Source: Seison nebaliae (taxonomy: Eukaryota > Rotifera > Pararotatoria > Seisonacea > Seisonidae). Taken from it: a DNA stretch of 43,823 nucleotides. The notes under the pieces were generated by a model. The model saw only the letters and a program-made list of their open reading frames with translations, ran no database searches and was not told where the DNA came from. The stretch covers positions 1 to 43,823 of the forward strand of contig JALJEE010001001.1 in the NCBI GenBank assembly GCA_023231475.1. Reading direction: 5' to 3'. Shown one piece after another: positions 10,499 to 21,934 of this stretch; position 1 is the first letter of the stretch; each line of letters begins with the position of its first letter. Made by a program: the position numbers and the translations under genes.

Positions 10499-11566
10499 TT
10501 AAACTTCCACTAAGATCGGGAATAATCTATTTCGAAGTACTTCATAAAGTAACATGTAACGTAACATATATGAATCATCATCGTGGAATTTAGGGATTAT
10601 TTTATTCGTAATATATTTGATATTGAGAAGGAGGAAGAAGCCACAACCCCGTGCTCTTTCTTGTTGTTCTTCACGCATCTTATAATGATCCCAACCAATA
10701 AAATCATCTAAACTTATATTTTTCAGACGTGCTCCATATGGATTCTCGTTAGTTAAACGTTCAAATTTTTCAGAAGAAATCGCCGTTAAGGTTTTATGGA
10801 TAGTCTTCCCGATTGATTTCAATACCCAAGTCTTTAGGGGAAAACTAAGAAGTGGCACTGAGTCGATATGATAAGTGTATTGTTTTTCTAAGTCGATTAA
10901 TATTAGATATAAATGGACATCATCCAATACCTGGAAACCGATGAATCTATGAAATAAGACTGGATAAATCTTGTCAATTTTATCCGAAATGTCCTCATAA
11001 TCTTGCGCTAAGTCGTGAGGATTCAAGAGATCATTTGGACTAAAATATATATTGTAAATTGATAATGAAAGAAATGGAAACAGATTTAGAAAAGCAATAT
11101 CGATTTCTTTCCGTTGATCGATCAATTTACCATAAGTCGACCAAAATAAATCATGAAATTGATGTACGCCTCCTTCCGCCAAAGCCATAGACAAACCATC
11201 CCAATTGTCCGCATTTGAATTGGGATATAACAATCCATATAATGCTTTCTCTAATCATCAACGATTATACATATTTTAATCAATAACTTATTTAAACTTA
11301 TAGGCACACCGATATCTCTCATAATCTGACCTGGTAGGATTTTGTCCTTTTCAAGCTCCATAAACTCCTTTACGATTTCCAAATAAGGCACTTTTCCTAA
11401 AATTTATTTTCCGTCATGTTATTTATAAGAAATTATTTTGTATTCAACCTATAATAGCTGTTTGTATAGCTTCACCCGATTTATTATATTGTTCGAAGTT
11501 AATCGTGTACAAAGAATAACAGCACAAGGGAATTGCAACTAAAAAAAAACATAAAATACTTTTCAT
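10499..11566 (-). CDS. Ulp1/SENP-fold cysteine protease with signal peptide
   Basis: Three exons on the minus strand: 11566..11449, 11396..11298, 11250..10499 (introns 52 and 47 nt), 322 codons plus stop, all phases closing. The N-terminus MKSILCFFLVAIPLCCYS is a typical signal peptide, read continuously in exon 1. The C-terminal third has the C48 (Ulp1/SENP) order: His in DVHLYLILID, Asp in YHIDS, Gln in EEQQERARG and Cys in GCGFFLLLN; Gln and Cys are six positions apart, as in the family motif Q-x5-C-G. These enzymes normally remove SUMO or other ubiquitin-like tags in nucleus or cytosol, so a secretory signal is unexpected. The similar C-terminus of the gene at 42-43 kb (KYLAHRIMP here KYITNKIIP; LFP near the end) shows a paralogous family. 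Substrate unknown; overall similarity to classic SENPs is low. Confidence 0.65.
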
Positions 11567-11790
11567 TATACGAAAAACAAAAACAGTTTAGAAAATGAAT
11601 TTCCAATTTATATTTTAATTTATAATATATATTAGTAAATAATTTACAGGAATATTTAAGACTTAAGGTATTTAAGACTTTATTTTAATAATTTTAACAT
11701 ATCAGACACAGAACCATTTTCTCCAATAAGTTATTAGCTATCTATCTGTTAGGTAGTATTAGGTACATTATAATTAGCCTTTTAGTTCAG

Positions 11791-11925
11791 CCTTTTATAT
11801 TTTTTTTCATAAAATTGGAAAATTTTTATAAAAAGGTAACTTTGTGCAGATAAAGAAAAAGTATGTAGAAAAACGGGGTGGCTTTTTATACAAATTTTCC
11901 AATTTAAAAAAAAAAATATAAAAGA
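11791..11925. repeat. Foldback (inverted repeat) element
   Basis: The arm 11791-11836 (CCTTTTATATTTTTTTT, then AAAATTGGAAAATTTT) is inverted at 11882-11925 around a loop of about 45 bases. The arms are near-complementary over some 40 bases, with no ORF. It looks like a short MITE or hairpin-forming repeat. Edges are approximate and no clear target duplication is visible. The flanks 11567-11790 and 11926-12222 show nothing else. Confidence 0.5.
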
Positions 11926-12222
11926 GTGTCTTTCATACCTAGATTCCCAATAAGGCCGTCAATCATACACCTTTAATACTCGCTTAATATCTTCACCTTT
12001 TCTATTAAAAAAGAACAAAATAAATGAAGAATATAGTAATGGGTAGAACTTAAACACAATAGTGTTTGAGAACGTTGAAAAATCTAACAAAAGACAAATC
12101 TTGTAAGCCAAAAGAATTATAAGAAAATGTCCAAGTAAAACTAACAGTTTTAAGACATAATGTTCGTACATCATGTTAGACATTTTTTCTTATAATTCTT
12201 TTTGCTTACGTTAGATTTTTCA

Positions 12223-12690
12223 ATGTCTTTGAGAATGAACGAGACGATTGACGCTGATAGAAATAAGTTGTGCGAGATTTTTAAAGAAGTTGAAGTCGAT
12301 ACAGAATATGATGAGGATTTATTTGATAGTTTCATCGAGAATTGCAAAAAATTCATATTCCTCCCAAACTTGTTGTAAAAGTGGAAGAACTTTTTATTCA
12401 AATTCAGAAAGAAGCAGAATACAAAATGATGTACTATGGTTACTTGGATTACTGATGAGTTCGATTCTTATTTTAAGATCAACTTTTCAAAATTTAGAAA
12501 GCAATTTCTAAAGTAATCGAAACTTTCTGAAGAGTGAAGATGATAGAATATAGTGGAGAACTTAATGGAAGTGCCGATTATCACGACAAGACTCTCGTCA
12601 CAAGAGTTGCCTAAGAAAGAAATGATGTTGAAGTGTGGAGAGGAAAGCAAAAAATTTATTCAGAAGCTGGAGAAAGATTTTAATTTAAAA
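12223..12690 (+). pseudogene. Decayed copy of an unrecognised gene (copy A)
   Basis: An ATG at 12223 opens a frame that reads well for about 45 codons (ending in DSFIENCKK), then continues in another frame (IHIPPKLVVKVEEL.. EAEYKMMYYGY), then again in others (WITDEFDSYFKINF; VPIITTRLSSQELPKK). The frame changes are not at splice signals, so this is a broken gene rather than exons. The part from about 12448 is similar at DNA level to 15805-16060 (shared stretches such as GATCAACTT and TGCCGATT, then ACGACAAGA). I do not recognise the parent; the charged helical composition would suit a coiled-coil protein. Confidence 0.45.
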
Positions 12691-12950
12691 CAATCATTCA
12701 TTCATAATCGAATAATTAATTTTGGTTTTATGGTGAATGTTGAAAATGAAATGAAATGATTCTTTTGAGAAAAGAAGACTGAAGAATGATGAAAAAAATG
12801 GATAAAATAAAGGATAAAGTGAATGAAAGTGCATGGCTGAAATAATTCATGAATATGGAAAGTTTGATGAAAATTAGATAAGGTTTGTTTTCGATATTAT
12901 TAAACAAAAATAACTCTTCTTAAAATTTCGTGCAAAAATATGTCAATGTA

Positions 12951-13346
12951 TTAACTGCTTGTTACTTCGACGACAGCGTTCGTGCCATTCGTCATTGATG
13001 GGACGTCATTATCTGTTGTGGGGGTTAAACCGTTCTCATTTGTCACTTCAATATCGCCGTTCTCCTCCGTGTGATTCGAATCGCCATTCTCTTGAACTGT
13101 ACCATTCTCTTTATTTTCAACATTCTCCTCCGTTTTCGTTTCATTGTTATCGCTTGTAACTTGATCGTTTGCTACTGTATTCACAACATTTTCGATGTTA
13201 CCGTTACCATTCGCTGCCGTTTCATCCTCTACCAATTCTTCTTTCAATTTCTTATTTTTTCGCAATTTCAAACTTCCAAATGTACTGCGTAAACTTTTTC
13301 CGACAGTATCAAAACTGGTTCTCATTTTATCGGTGAATCCTGGCAT
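12951..13346 (-). CDS. Small acidic, Asn/Glu/Thr-rich protein
   Basis: 131 codons from the ATG at 13346, chosen because the frame upstream becomes Phe/Leu-rich and looks non-coding. The first ~35 residues are basic and may form a helix (MPGFTDKMRTS, KLRKNKK). The rest is a disordered tail rich in Asn, Glu, Thr and Gly, with repeated ENG/ENV motifs. No family recognised. A short basic head with an acidic tail is reminiscent of membrane-skirting proteins, but that is a guess. Confidence 0.5.
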   Translation of the reverse strand: MPGFTDKMRTSFDTVGKSLRSTFGSLKLRKNKKLKEELVEDETAANGNGNIENVVNTVANDQVTSDNNETKTEENVENKENGTVQENGDSNHTEENGDIEVTNENGLTPTTDNDVPSMTNGTNAVVEVTSS

Positions 13347-14037
13347 TCTTTTCAAGGAGATTTGTGTGCAAAAAAAATTTAATCTGAATATAAAAAAGAA
13401 GATGTCAAAATTTGAAAATCTTTCGAAATTTGTCAGGTTTGCGACAGAATAAGAATGAGAAACGAGGAGATTGTAAAGTGTCAACCGATTTGACGTGAAG
13501 TATCAACGATGGGAAGACATAATCGAATTTAACTATTGTCTCCTCCAATCGCACAATCATAAGAGGAATTATTACTATTGGAAATTACAATTATTATTTT
13601 TCATTTAATTATTCTGAGTAGAAACAGAAGAACTACACCAAACAAATAAATAGAAATCAAAAGAAATTTGGTACTTGATATGTTGAGAGAAAAGATGAAG
13701 GGATAAATGATTGAACTAAATTTCACGACAGAGAGATTAGTTTCGTTGAGAATTGATGAGAAAAAGAGAAAAAAGAACTAAAGGGAAAGCATAAAATCGT
13801 TAAGTACACATGTACCAGAAATTCAATATTACTACTACTGCGTTTGCTAAAGAATTTTACAATTTAATGACCAATACTTTATACAATGTCTTCTTCCTAT
13901 CAACATATTATCATAATCTGATGTTATCAAGACTCGTTCTTCTCCTAACATTGCTTTGATAAAATATTTGATATGTTGCAATATGATAAGGATCATCGAT
14001 CCAGCTAGTAGCTACCATTCAGCGAGTGAGCAAGCGT

Positions 14038-14072
14038 GCTAACTAACTGACTAACTAACTGACTGACATATG
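14038..14072. repeat. CTAA/CTGA tetranucleotide repeat
   Basis: Imperfect tandem of CTAA and CTGA units followed closely by the inverse motif GAGTTAGTTGAG, so the stretch could fold back. A simple-sequence repeat of no evident function. Confidence 0.6.
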
Positions 14073-14738
14073 AGTTAGTTGAGTAAACCTCGCTAAATGA
14101 TCATAGAAGAGAAATACTAGTTGACTGGCTAAGTCCAACTCACGAGTCAACATACTTACAAGAACGAAGAGGAAATTAAACAAAACTGGTTTCTTTTCAA
14201 TTATCTAAGACAAATATTCTATAGCTTCGTTTTGTATGTGGCCACTGGAATGGATGGGAAAGTGGTATTGTGAATGGGAATGATTAAGAAGTGATTCGAA
14301 TTGTAAATCCCAAAAAAGAAAAGATGAAAGTATATTGTTAGACATTCGTATTGTTTAGTAATATTAGCGACTGATGAGAGCATCGTCGCATAATGTATAA
14401 AATGTTTCCCATAGCATATCGTTCGAATGATAATAATTTATTCCGTACAGTTTGCGGTATAGAATAAGCAGACGAATTTGGGTGCATAGCCGAGTTGAAT
14501 GCACATGTCTATAAATGTCGTTAAATCGACGAAAGAAGAAAATTATCTGTTTCTCTATCTCTCCACTTGAATGTCCATTATGGTAGTTGGAATCGATAAT
14601 TCATTTTCATCGTTCATGTACATTGCTTTTCTTTCCTTCTTTTTACATGAGAACTGTGGACAATGAACATTTACAACTCTGTCAGCTCTTCAATTCTTCT
14701 GTGTGCACATGTGGCGCATATACTTCTCTGTGTATATA

Positions 14739-14756
14739 TGTGTGTGTGTGTGTGTG
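14739..14756. repeat. (TG)n microsatellite
   Basis: About nine TG units preceded by TGTATATATG. A simple repeat in the gene-poor region. Confidence 0.8.
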
Positions 14757-15804
14757 AATGACTTGCTGCTCCCAACAATTAGACACTTTCTTCAATTTGA
14801 TATTCCTTCTCTCTGACCACTTGGAGATTGAATCGATAGTCTAGCTACCAATAAATCCATTGTGCGGTTGAACCACCCATCTCTCTTTCTTCATTCTCTT
14901 CTGTGCACTACTATACCTAAATTCATTTAGATGACACGATGATTATAATATTTGTTTACATTGTAGTCAATGGAGGAAGACCAGTAACTAAAGTCTCTCC
15001 AACGTAATATGCAAATAACGCTAATTCGCTAACTTATCAGAAAGCATTCCCCAAATTACCATTCCATCATCAGCACATTAACAAAGACTTCAATTTTTGT
15101 CTTCATAGAAATTCCTTGATGGAATTTTGTCGATCATTCGACTGTTCTTCTTCTGTCTAATGGACATAATGAACTGAAAATTGGTATGAAACAATTAAAT
15201 CTCTAAAAATCATTTCGTTCCGCCAACTACAAATTTTGAAGAAATCATAATCGCTCCTATTACGAACTGTGCCGAGGAATAAAATGGTAAATTAATCCCA
15301 TCTTCCAATCTCCCATTGGGTAAGTCGATAATCATGATGACTACATATCTCTTTTTTGGCAGTTCATTTGTAATCCCCCAAAGACGATTTCATAACAACA
15401 TATATCAGTTCTAGTTTACTCTCTAAATATATTTTATAATTCGATTCCTTCTACTAATTAAAGTAAATTCACTGCTGTGTCCACTAATGGTTTCCTACAG
15501 TTTTTTGAGTTTAATCGTTTCGAATAAATTGAAGTGGATTTTTCCTTCTATTAACTTTATTACGCTATTTTTACGCAATTTCCGAAGCCGCATAAGAAAC
15601 CAATGAAAGATAATAATTCATTTAACTATTATGCAGTGGAGGATGTAGTCGATAGTGTATTAGTCCAATGGCGAGAAATATGTACAAGATCATAAGAAAA
15701 TCACAAATACATTCGCGGAAGAAGAAATCAGTTTTAGGTTATTTCTAAAAGTTTGTAAATAACATATTGATAAAATGATTAATACATTATCTGTATTACT
15801 ATTA

Positions 15805-16060
15805 TTGGGATGACTGATGGTTATGAGTTCGAATTTCATGCGAGGATCAACTTCTTAACATTAAGAAAGTAATTAAACTTACAAAAAATGAAGAGGGTAG
15901 AAAGGAGCGACGAATTTAAGAGAACTGCCGATTGTTACGACAAGAGCAGTTTCTCAGCCTTAAACAAGAGCTTCATTTACGAGGAACATCATTGAAATAT
16001 CGAGAAGAAAAGGAAAAATGACTGACATTGGAATGATATTCGAGATAATTCGAACAGTTA
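15805..16060 (+). pseudogene. Decayed copy of an unrecognised gene (copy B)
   Basis: DNA similar to 12448-12690: both carry ACTGATG, GAGTTCGA, GATCAACTT, TTAGAAAG/TTAAGAAAG and TGCCGATT in the same order and similar spacing. No frame is open for long and no splice signals explain the breaks. It is more decayed than copy A. Two dead copies about 3.4 kb apart imply a duplicated or dispersed source gene that is not in this window. Confidence 0.4.
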
Positions 16061-18165
16061 CATAAATATTATGACTGATGTTTGCATCAATTATGAGGAA
16101 AGAATAAGGAGAAATATTGACCTGATCAAATGATGATATTTGTTGGCAGTTACTTAAAAGTAACGTTATTCATAAGAGAAGAATAAGGTGGGAGAAGTGG
16201 GAGAAGTAGGAGAACCATCGAGCAGGTCCATTTATCCTTCCAATTTATTCAAAGAAAATTGTTTTTATTGAAAAATGAAAAATAGGAGTATGAGGATGAG
16301 AAGAAATATCAAACGTTTTATTACAAGAGAAGCCATTACATATCGTATTAGTACGAGTTCATTCGATTACGAGAATTTGTCATAGAGATATGATCAATCG
16401 ATAAAAGGAATTGGTATTTTTGTATAGAACTGTAAACTGTTTTGCACACGAATGAAGCGGGGAGGGAGGAGGAAGAGTCGCGTCAGAGAATTTAGTTGGC
16501 TGTGCACTCTATTCGTGAGCATGTGGAGAAGAGTTCGAGCTAGAAAAAGTCAGGGAGAAAGAAACTTGAATAAATTAGAGACGAAATGGAACGATGTCTG
16601 ATGTTGGAGATGAATATCGAGGTTTCCGTCGGAGAGTGAACTGATGAAATAATGGGGGTAGCTCGGTGGTAGAATCAATTGGGGGATCGAATGTTGTTTG
16701 CACAGATTTCATTGTAAGAAAATTCGGTTGATTCCCAAAGGAAATTTAATTATATAATCAAATTATTTATGAGGTAGGAAGATGTGAGTTGGAGAAGATG
16801 GTCGATAGATTGAATTAGAGAAACTAACAAACATTGTCAGTTAGCAGTAGTTCAATATTCAAGTACTTTCTCTCCTTTATTTCTTCTTCTGTTACTTAAT
16901 AAATGAGTGGTTCGCATGCGAAAAGGAGAAGTTTAGCGTTTTCTAAGAAGGAGGAATGAATCACTCTTATTAATAATAATTAACATATTAATGTTGAACA
17001 ATTCCTTCGTAATGTCAATTGGAATGCATGCAAACAGTCGGGTGAACATTAACGACATTCATCTTCACTCGAATGAGCAATAAATTAGTAATAGAGATTG
17101 ATCGGAATTGAAAAATTGTCATTTGACGCAATGTCGGAAAATGGAGGGGGGAAGATTCGTTTCGACTCCCATATATTTCTTCGTTTTAGGCAAATAATAA
17201 TTTGTTTGAAAGGAATAGAAGTGAAATTGTTTAACTCTTCTTCGACTCATAAATTGTGGTGTGTACTAGAATGCTTCTGGTGAACAGAGACGATTGTTTC
17301 AATAAACTTTACGAGATTAATGTACACACGGAATTTTATCTCTTGGAAATCTGTAGAGAACATTAATAAACATCTTTCAACATAAAACCGTTCGATTCCA
17401 TTATCTCTAATTTGCTGTTTACCAAATAGTTTTTAGTGATAAAACGAAATTGAATTATATGAACCATCAATAAACAAACGCCTAGAAGTTAGTGGAGGGG
17501 GGAGATAATTGACATCAATATAAATGTGTCATCACGTACGATCTCTTAAAAGAAAAGTCAATTTCTTTCCTTCTAATTATGACTTCGATACCATCAATCA
17601 ACATACTATCCATTATTTGAATAGAATTTAAAGTAATTCATGAAACTCTTCCAGATCGACGTCACACACTATTCACATGTTCTTGCTAATTACTTGATAT
17701 TGTTCCTTTTCCTTTGAACTTGAAACTATTTTGCCATTAAACAGATAAGGAATTCTTTAAGGAAACTTTGAGGACTTCCATCATTTTTAACAGTTCGCTC
17801 ATACCAAATTAGTCATTTCTTCTACAAAGTGATTAACCAAACAGCTAATCGCCTTCATCTCAAACAAACTCAATTTGAAGATGTAGAAACACGACATTGA
17901 TAAGAGAAGATCAACTTCAGTTTCCAATACAACTAATTAATTATTCTTTAAAAAAAATAAAGATAAATGTACAATTAGTTCGAAGAAATTGAGTTTCAAA
18001 AGATTTATCCGAATCTCTATCTTCTTCTAGCTTAAGTAGACAAAGCTTAATATTTATAACAATTCTTCTTACATCGTATAGAAAAAACTGAATAACAATG
18101 AGATAGGAGGAGAATATAAAACAATCACTAACGAAACCATCCACCAGGAGACTTATAAACAAAAA

Positions 18166-20715
18166 ATGAAAGATCAGCAAGATGAGGAATATGAGGAGCC
18201 ATCAGTTAATTCGAAGAATCGAGAAGAAAGAATATTAGCACGTCGAATTCGAATAGAAAACCGTAAGAATGAGAAAGAAGAAAAACCGAAGGAAGTAGTT
18301 GTTGAGGAGAAGAATCGAGAGGATTGTGAATTTATCATAGACGACGAACAAGTCATCAATTCGAGAGAACGATTAATAAAACTCTACGTTGACGGATGTG
18401 AATTGGTGTCCAATATACGGTTAGTACATTGTCAATTCATCGGTGAATGATATGTTTGAAGAACGGCGGAATTACTTCGTGAGTCGAATCGGAGGAAAGC
18501 TGAAGCCGAAGCTAATCGAGTACGTAAGGAACGCTTAGAACAAGAAACGAGATCGGCCACAGAAAAATTTGATGAGGTTCCACCGTTTGTTGTGATAGGA
18601 GACGAATATAAATTGCAGATCATCAAACAATGGGAAAGCGCTGCTCAAAAAAATGTAGCACAAGAACTATACGAAGTTGGCGTAAATTTAAAAAATTGTG
18701 AAAAGTTTAATTGTTCCGATTAGATTCTCATGGAACAAAGGAAGTTTTGTGATTTGATGATTGATGAGAAAAATAAACTGATCAGTGACTTTGAGGATGT
18801 TAGTTGTGAAATCTGATCTGAAATCTTCAATTTCATTTTAATGGCAGGAATTGAAAAAGAATAATGAGGAGTATACGAAAATGCTGAAAAGATGTACGTT
18901 TGATTCGAATTTGTTGGTGGAGAGAATGAAAAATCAAATTGAAACAACCAGTAAAGCTCATAAAGAAGAGACTTCCAACATAGAAGTTTCTTCTTCGATC
19001 CACTTGTTCTATCTTCTATTGGACATATTCTAAATAGAATTATCTTGAGAGAAATTTCCACACGACAAATGACAAAAATCGGACGATATTTGAAAAGAAA
19101 ATCGAATTTAGAGATAAGAAAGAAGTTTTGTGTTTATGATAAGGAAAATGAAAATCTAAAATTGTGATAGATGGAGAATTTAGATGAGAAATTGGAAAAG
19201 ATCGAAAAGAATGGAGAGGAAATCGATGAAATATATGAACGTGACGCTGAAGATTATAATAATTTTAAAATTCAATTGGAAAACAATGTTCAATCACTCG
19301 AATTGCAATTGGAACAGATGAAGGCAACATTCCAATTGAACCAAGAGAAACTGGACTACAACTATCAAGTTAAATCGATTAGCTTCATAAATGAATTTTT
19401 TGGAATGGAACAGGTGCTGAAAAAACGAGAAGAGGAAAACATCATCACAAAAGCGAAACAGAAGAGGAAAATCAATAAGTTGACAGATGTGTCGAACAAT
19501 CTGAAGGGTAAACTGAATAAACAGAAGGAGACTTTCGAGCAGGAAATTCAGAAATTGTCGGAAGAATATCAACGTTTAGCGACACTCTTCCAAGACCTCC
19601 AAGACAAGTCACAGTTCTCTCATTTTCGTTCGATTATTATGACGTTTGTTTTGGAAGGAAATTCATGAAGAAGAATAAGACGAAATTGGAGAGTATCTGG
19701 AATATGAAAGTGGAGGAATGTCAGAGTGTAATTGATCAAATAAAGTCTTGTGAGAAAGTGATACATGAACAGCAACTCGGTCTCGACATAGCAGATGTGA
19801 AAGATGAGAGAGTATGTCAGCCAGTGAAGAAGAATGTCGATCGGAAATCGGATGGAAAGACAACTGTTCATGAGACGGATGCAGAAACTCCATTAGAATT
19901 GAGTAATGAGACACAAAAAAAAATATTTCAACTGATATGTAACGAAGCTGTTGGATTTCCTTTCAATTTCTCTTCTTCATTTCATCTCGAAGGGATTTCT
20001 CATCGATGAGAAAGTACTTGAACTGCTCGATCCCTTACCAGCCAACGAACAATCTCTCATTCGTTTAGATGCTATTTGTCAAGGTTCTTTCTCTCCTTTC
20101 TTACACATGTTCCTCATATTCTTCTCCTACATAGTTTTTGGGCTTCACTCCCAAGAAGAAATCGAAGAGCTGACAAATTATTTCATTTCAAAGAAATCAG
20201 ATGAACCGTCGCCCAATGACATCATTCATCCGAACGATGTCTTAGCGGCCCTCAAAGATTTCACTAGTGCAAAAGTGGAGAGGGAAAATCAACTTACTTT
20301 GCCCAAATCAAAAGTCACAACTAAATATACGCATCAACGTCGAAGATCGTATGACAAAGAATTCTGGAAGAATCTCACCGACTCAATAGTGACAACAGAG
20401 AAGAAACATTTATGGGAAACCTTAAAAAGTTATTTGAAGAAATACAAGTTCAATTCTTCTTCTTCTTCTTCTTCTTCATATTCTTTTTTCAGCGAAAATT
20501 TGAGTGAAAGACAAAAACTCTTAGCTGGAAATGATGAGCTAAGACAACAGAATATCGAACTGAAAATGTTGTTGGCGAAATATATTAATACGAAGATCAA
20601 TGACGATCTGGTGTTGCCACCTGCACCTCAAATGATGGCGTTGGCTAATGAAAACTCGGGAAGGAAATATCGATCTCAAACGAAAGAACTACATTTGCCT
20701 CCAATAAAAAAATAA
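18166..20715 (+). CDS. DRC1: Dynein regulatory complex protein 1 (DRC1)
   Basis: Twelve exons: 18166..18419, 18462..18576, 18619..18675, 18724..18798, 18848..18985, 19038..19124, 19171..19368, 19414..19607, 19658..19949, 19993..20083, 20135..20447, 20493..20715. All 11 introns are 42-52 nt, GT..AG, and phases close; 678 aa against about 740 in human. Clear DRC1 landmarks in order: ERILARRIRIENR, GCELVSNIR, AQELYE then DEKNKLISDFED, LEQMKATFQLNQEKLDYNYQ, VLKKREEEN and KQKRKINKL, CNEAGFLIDEKV, IHPNDVLAAL, LKMLLAKYINTKIND. The protein is mostly coiled coil. In axonemes DRC1 is a core subunit of the nexin link that ties doublets together and controls dynein. Its intactness shows that this organism makes motile cilia or sperm flagella. 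Four introns are stop-free multiples of three. Confidence 0.96.
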
Positions 20716-21066
20716 AAATTTTTATTTAAAAAATAAAGTTTTTTTCTATGAAAACAATTCGCTTCTTTTTCGTCCATGTACAAATCTAAATGTTCATAAA
20801 CGTTAAAGTCAATTCGTTTGAAATTAGTCCGAAAAGGTAGTAATGAGAACTTGAGAGAAAGTTGATGAGCAGATGATTGATGAGAAGAAGCTAACGATTA
20901 GAGCATTCGTTTTACTTCTGTAATTAAATTAATTCTTCTTTTTTAAATCTTTACTCACCTGATCAGACAAAGTGTTGATTGTTTATCTTATCGGTTCTTT
21001 ATATTTTTATAAGAAGAAAAGAAATTACATTATCTAGAACTCTAATTCCTTTTGAAATTAACGAAA

Positions 21067-21400
21067 ATGATGTGCGGAGGAACGTCGAAAGTTCAGGAGA
21101 TGACCGATGAAGTTAAAGAACTTGCCGTGTCATTCAGGAAGGCAGTCGAATTGAAAACTGGCAGAAATTTCGACGTTTATGAACCAAAAACATTCTCTAC
21201 ACAAGTTGTTGCTGGAATGAATTATTTCATTAAAGTTCTATCCATTATTCTTCCATCTTAATTTATTCTTTTCATCTCAGATTCATGTGGGAAATGATAA
21301 ATATATTCATCTTCGCATTTATCAACATTTCAGTGGAACAACAGAATTTAGTAATGTCTTAGAAGATAAGGCCGATGGCGACGCATTGGAGTATTTCTAA
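21067..21400 (+). CDS. Stefin (type 1 cystatin), cysteine protease inhibitor
   Basis: Two exons, 21067..21234 and 21281..21400, with a 46-nt intron in phase 0; 95 residues, the normal stefin length of just under 100. It starts MMCGGTSKVQEMTDEV, with the N-terminal glycine pair that enters the protease cleft. The central QVVAG inhibitory loop is exact, and the YIHLRIY strand and the ALEYF C-terminus match cystatin A/B. There is no signal peptide, as expected for a cytosolic inhibitor of papain-like cathepsins. The tandem ATG pair at 21067/21070 leaves the exact start open by one residue. Confidence 0.95.
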
Positions 21401-21934
21401 ACTTACAAAGAAACGAAGTAAACGAAACATCCAATTCCATTTAATTTACCTATTATTATTTTGAAATTTTTTTTTTTTTAAATTGCTTTCTATGATTTAA
21501 TTTAATCAGCTCATGATTGCCAAATAAAATTCATATCATTTCCTTCTCATTTTGTTTCTCCTTCTCATTATGTCAAGATAAATTGCAATTCTTACAAATT
21601 TATATTTTATTTAATAGATAATAAAACGTTCAAGTTTAAGAATTCACTTTAAGTTCTGTTCAAAAACAAATAAAAGATATTATCTTCTGATTTGAGAATA
21701 ATTCGAGAATCTTACTCTCATAAGTTGTTTTTAATTTTTGCCACTTTTAAAACCTTGTTTCACATCTGTCAGATATTAAATGAATAAATTGTGTAATTGT
21801 TTCAGTGATTAAAGAAGTACATTTGTCATTAGAAAGAATTTAGTTGAGAAAAATTATTTGTCATTATTTATTCTTGAAGTTTTATATATGTAACAAAAGA
21901 AAAAATTTTATATAAATAACATATAAGACAGCAT
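21401..21934. other. Intergenic spacer
   Basis: AT-rich sequence between stefin and the tRNA gene. Poly-A signals (AATAAA near 21523 and 21783) are present; no ORF or repeat recognised. Confidence 0.5.

Larger units (their letters stand above)
13347..18165. other. Long gene-poor region
   Basis: About 4.8 kb with no convincing exon on either strand apart from the decayed copy at 15805-16060. It contains microsatellites, several homopurine or AT-rich stretches and a sequence near 16654 with a tRNA-like A box. Compared with the few hundred bases separating genes elsewhere, its length makes it a candidate for distal regulatory DNA or old repeats. Confidence 0.5.

Noticed and set aside
14478-14530. 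Second tRNA-like patch (TAGCCGAGTTGA followed by GTCGTTAAATCGAC).
   Set aside because: The acceptor ends do not pair and the anticodon region is missing; probably chance.
16654-16740. tRNA-like sequence: A-box-like TAGCTCGGTGGTAGA with a B-box-like GGTTGATTCCC about 60 bases on.
   Set aside because: No acceptor or anticodon stems can be paired. At best a decayed tRNA or SINE head; not strong enough to list.
17098-17283. Plus-strand 61-codon ORF in the gene-poor region.
   Set aside because: No homology, no splice context, ordinary chance length for this region.
18676-18723. A 19-nt intron (GTTTAATTGTTCCGATTAG) within DRC1.
   Set aside because: It breaks the frame. The 48-nt intron starting at 18676 keeps phase and restores the conserved ELYE-ILMEQ join.
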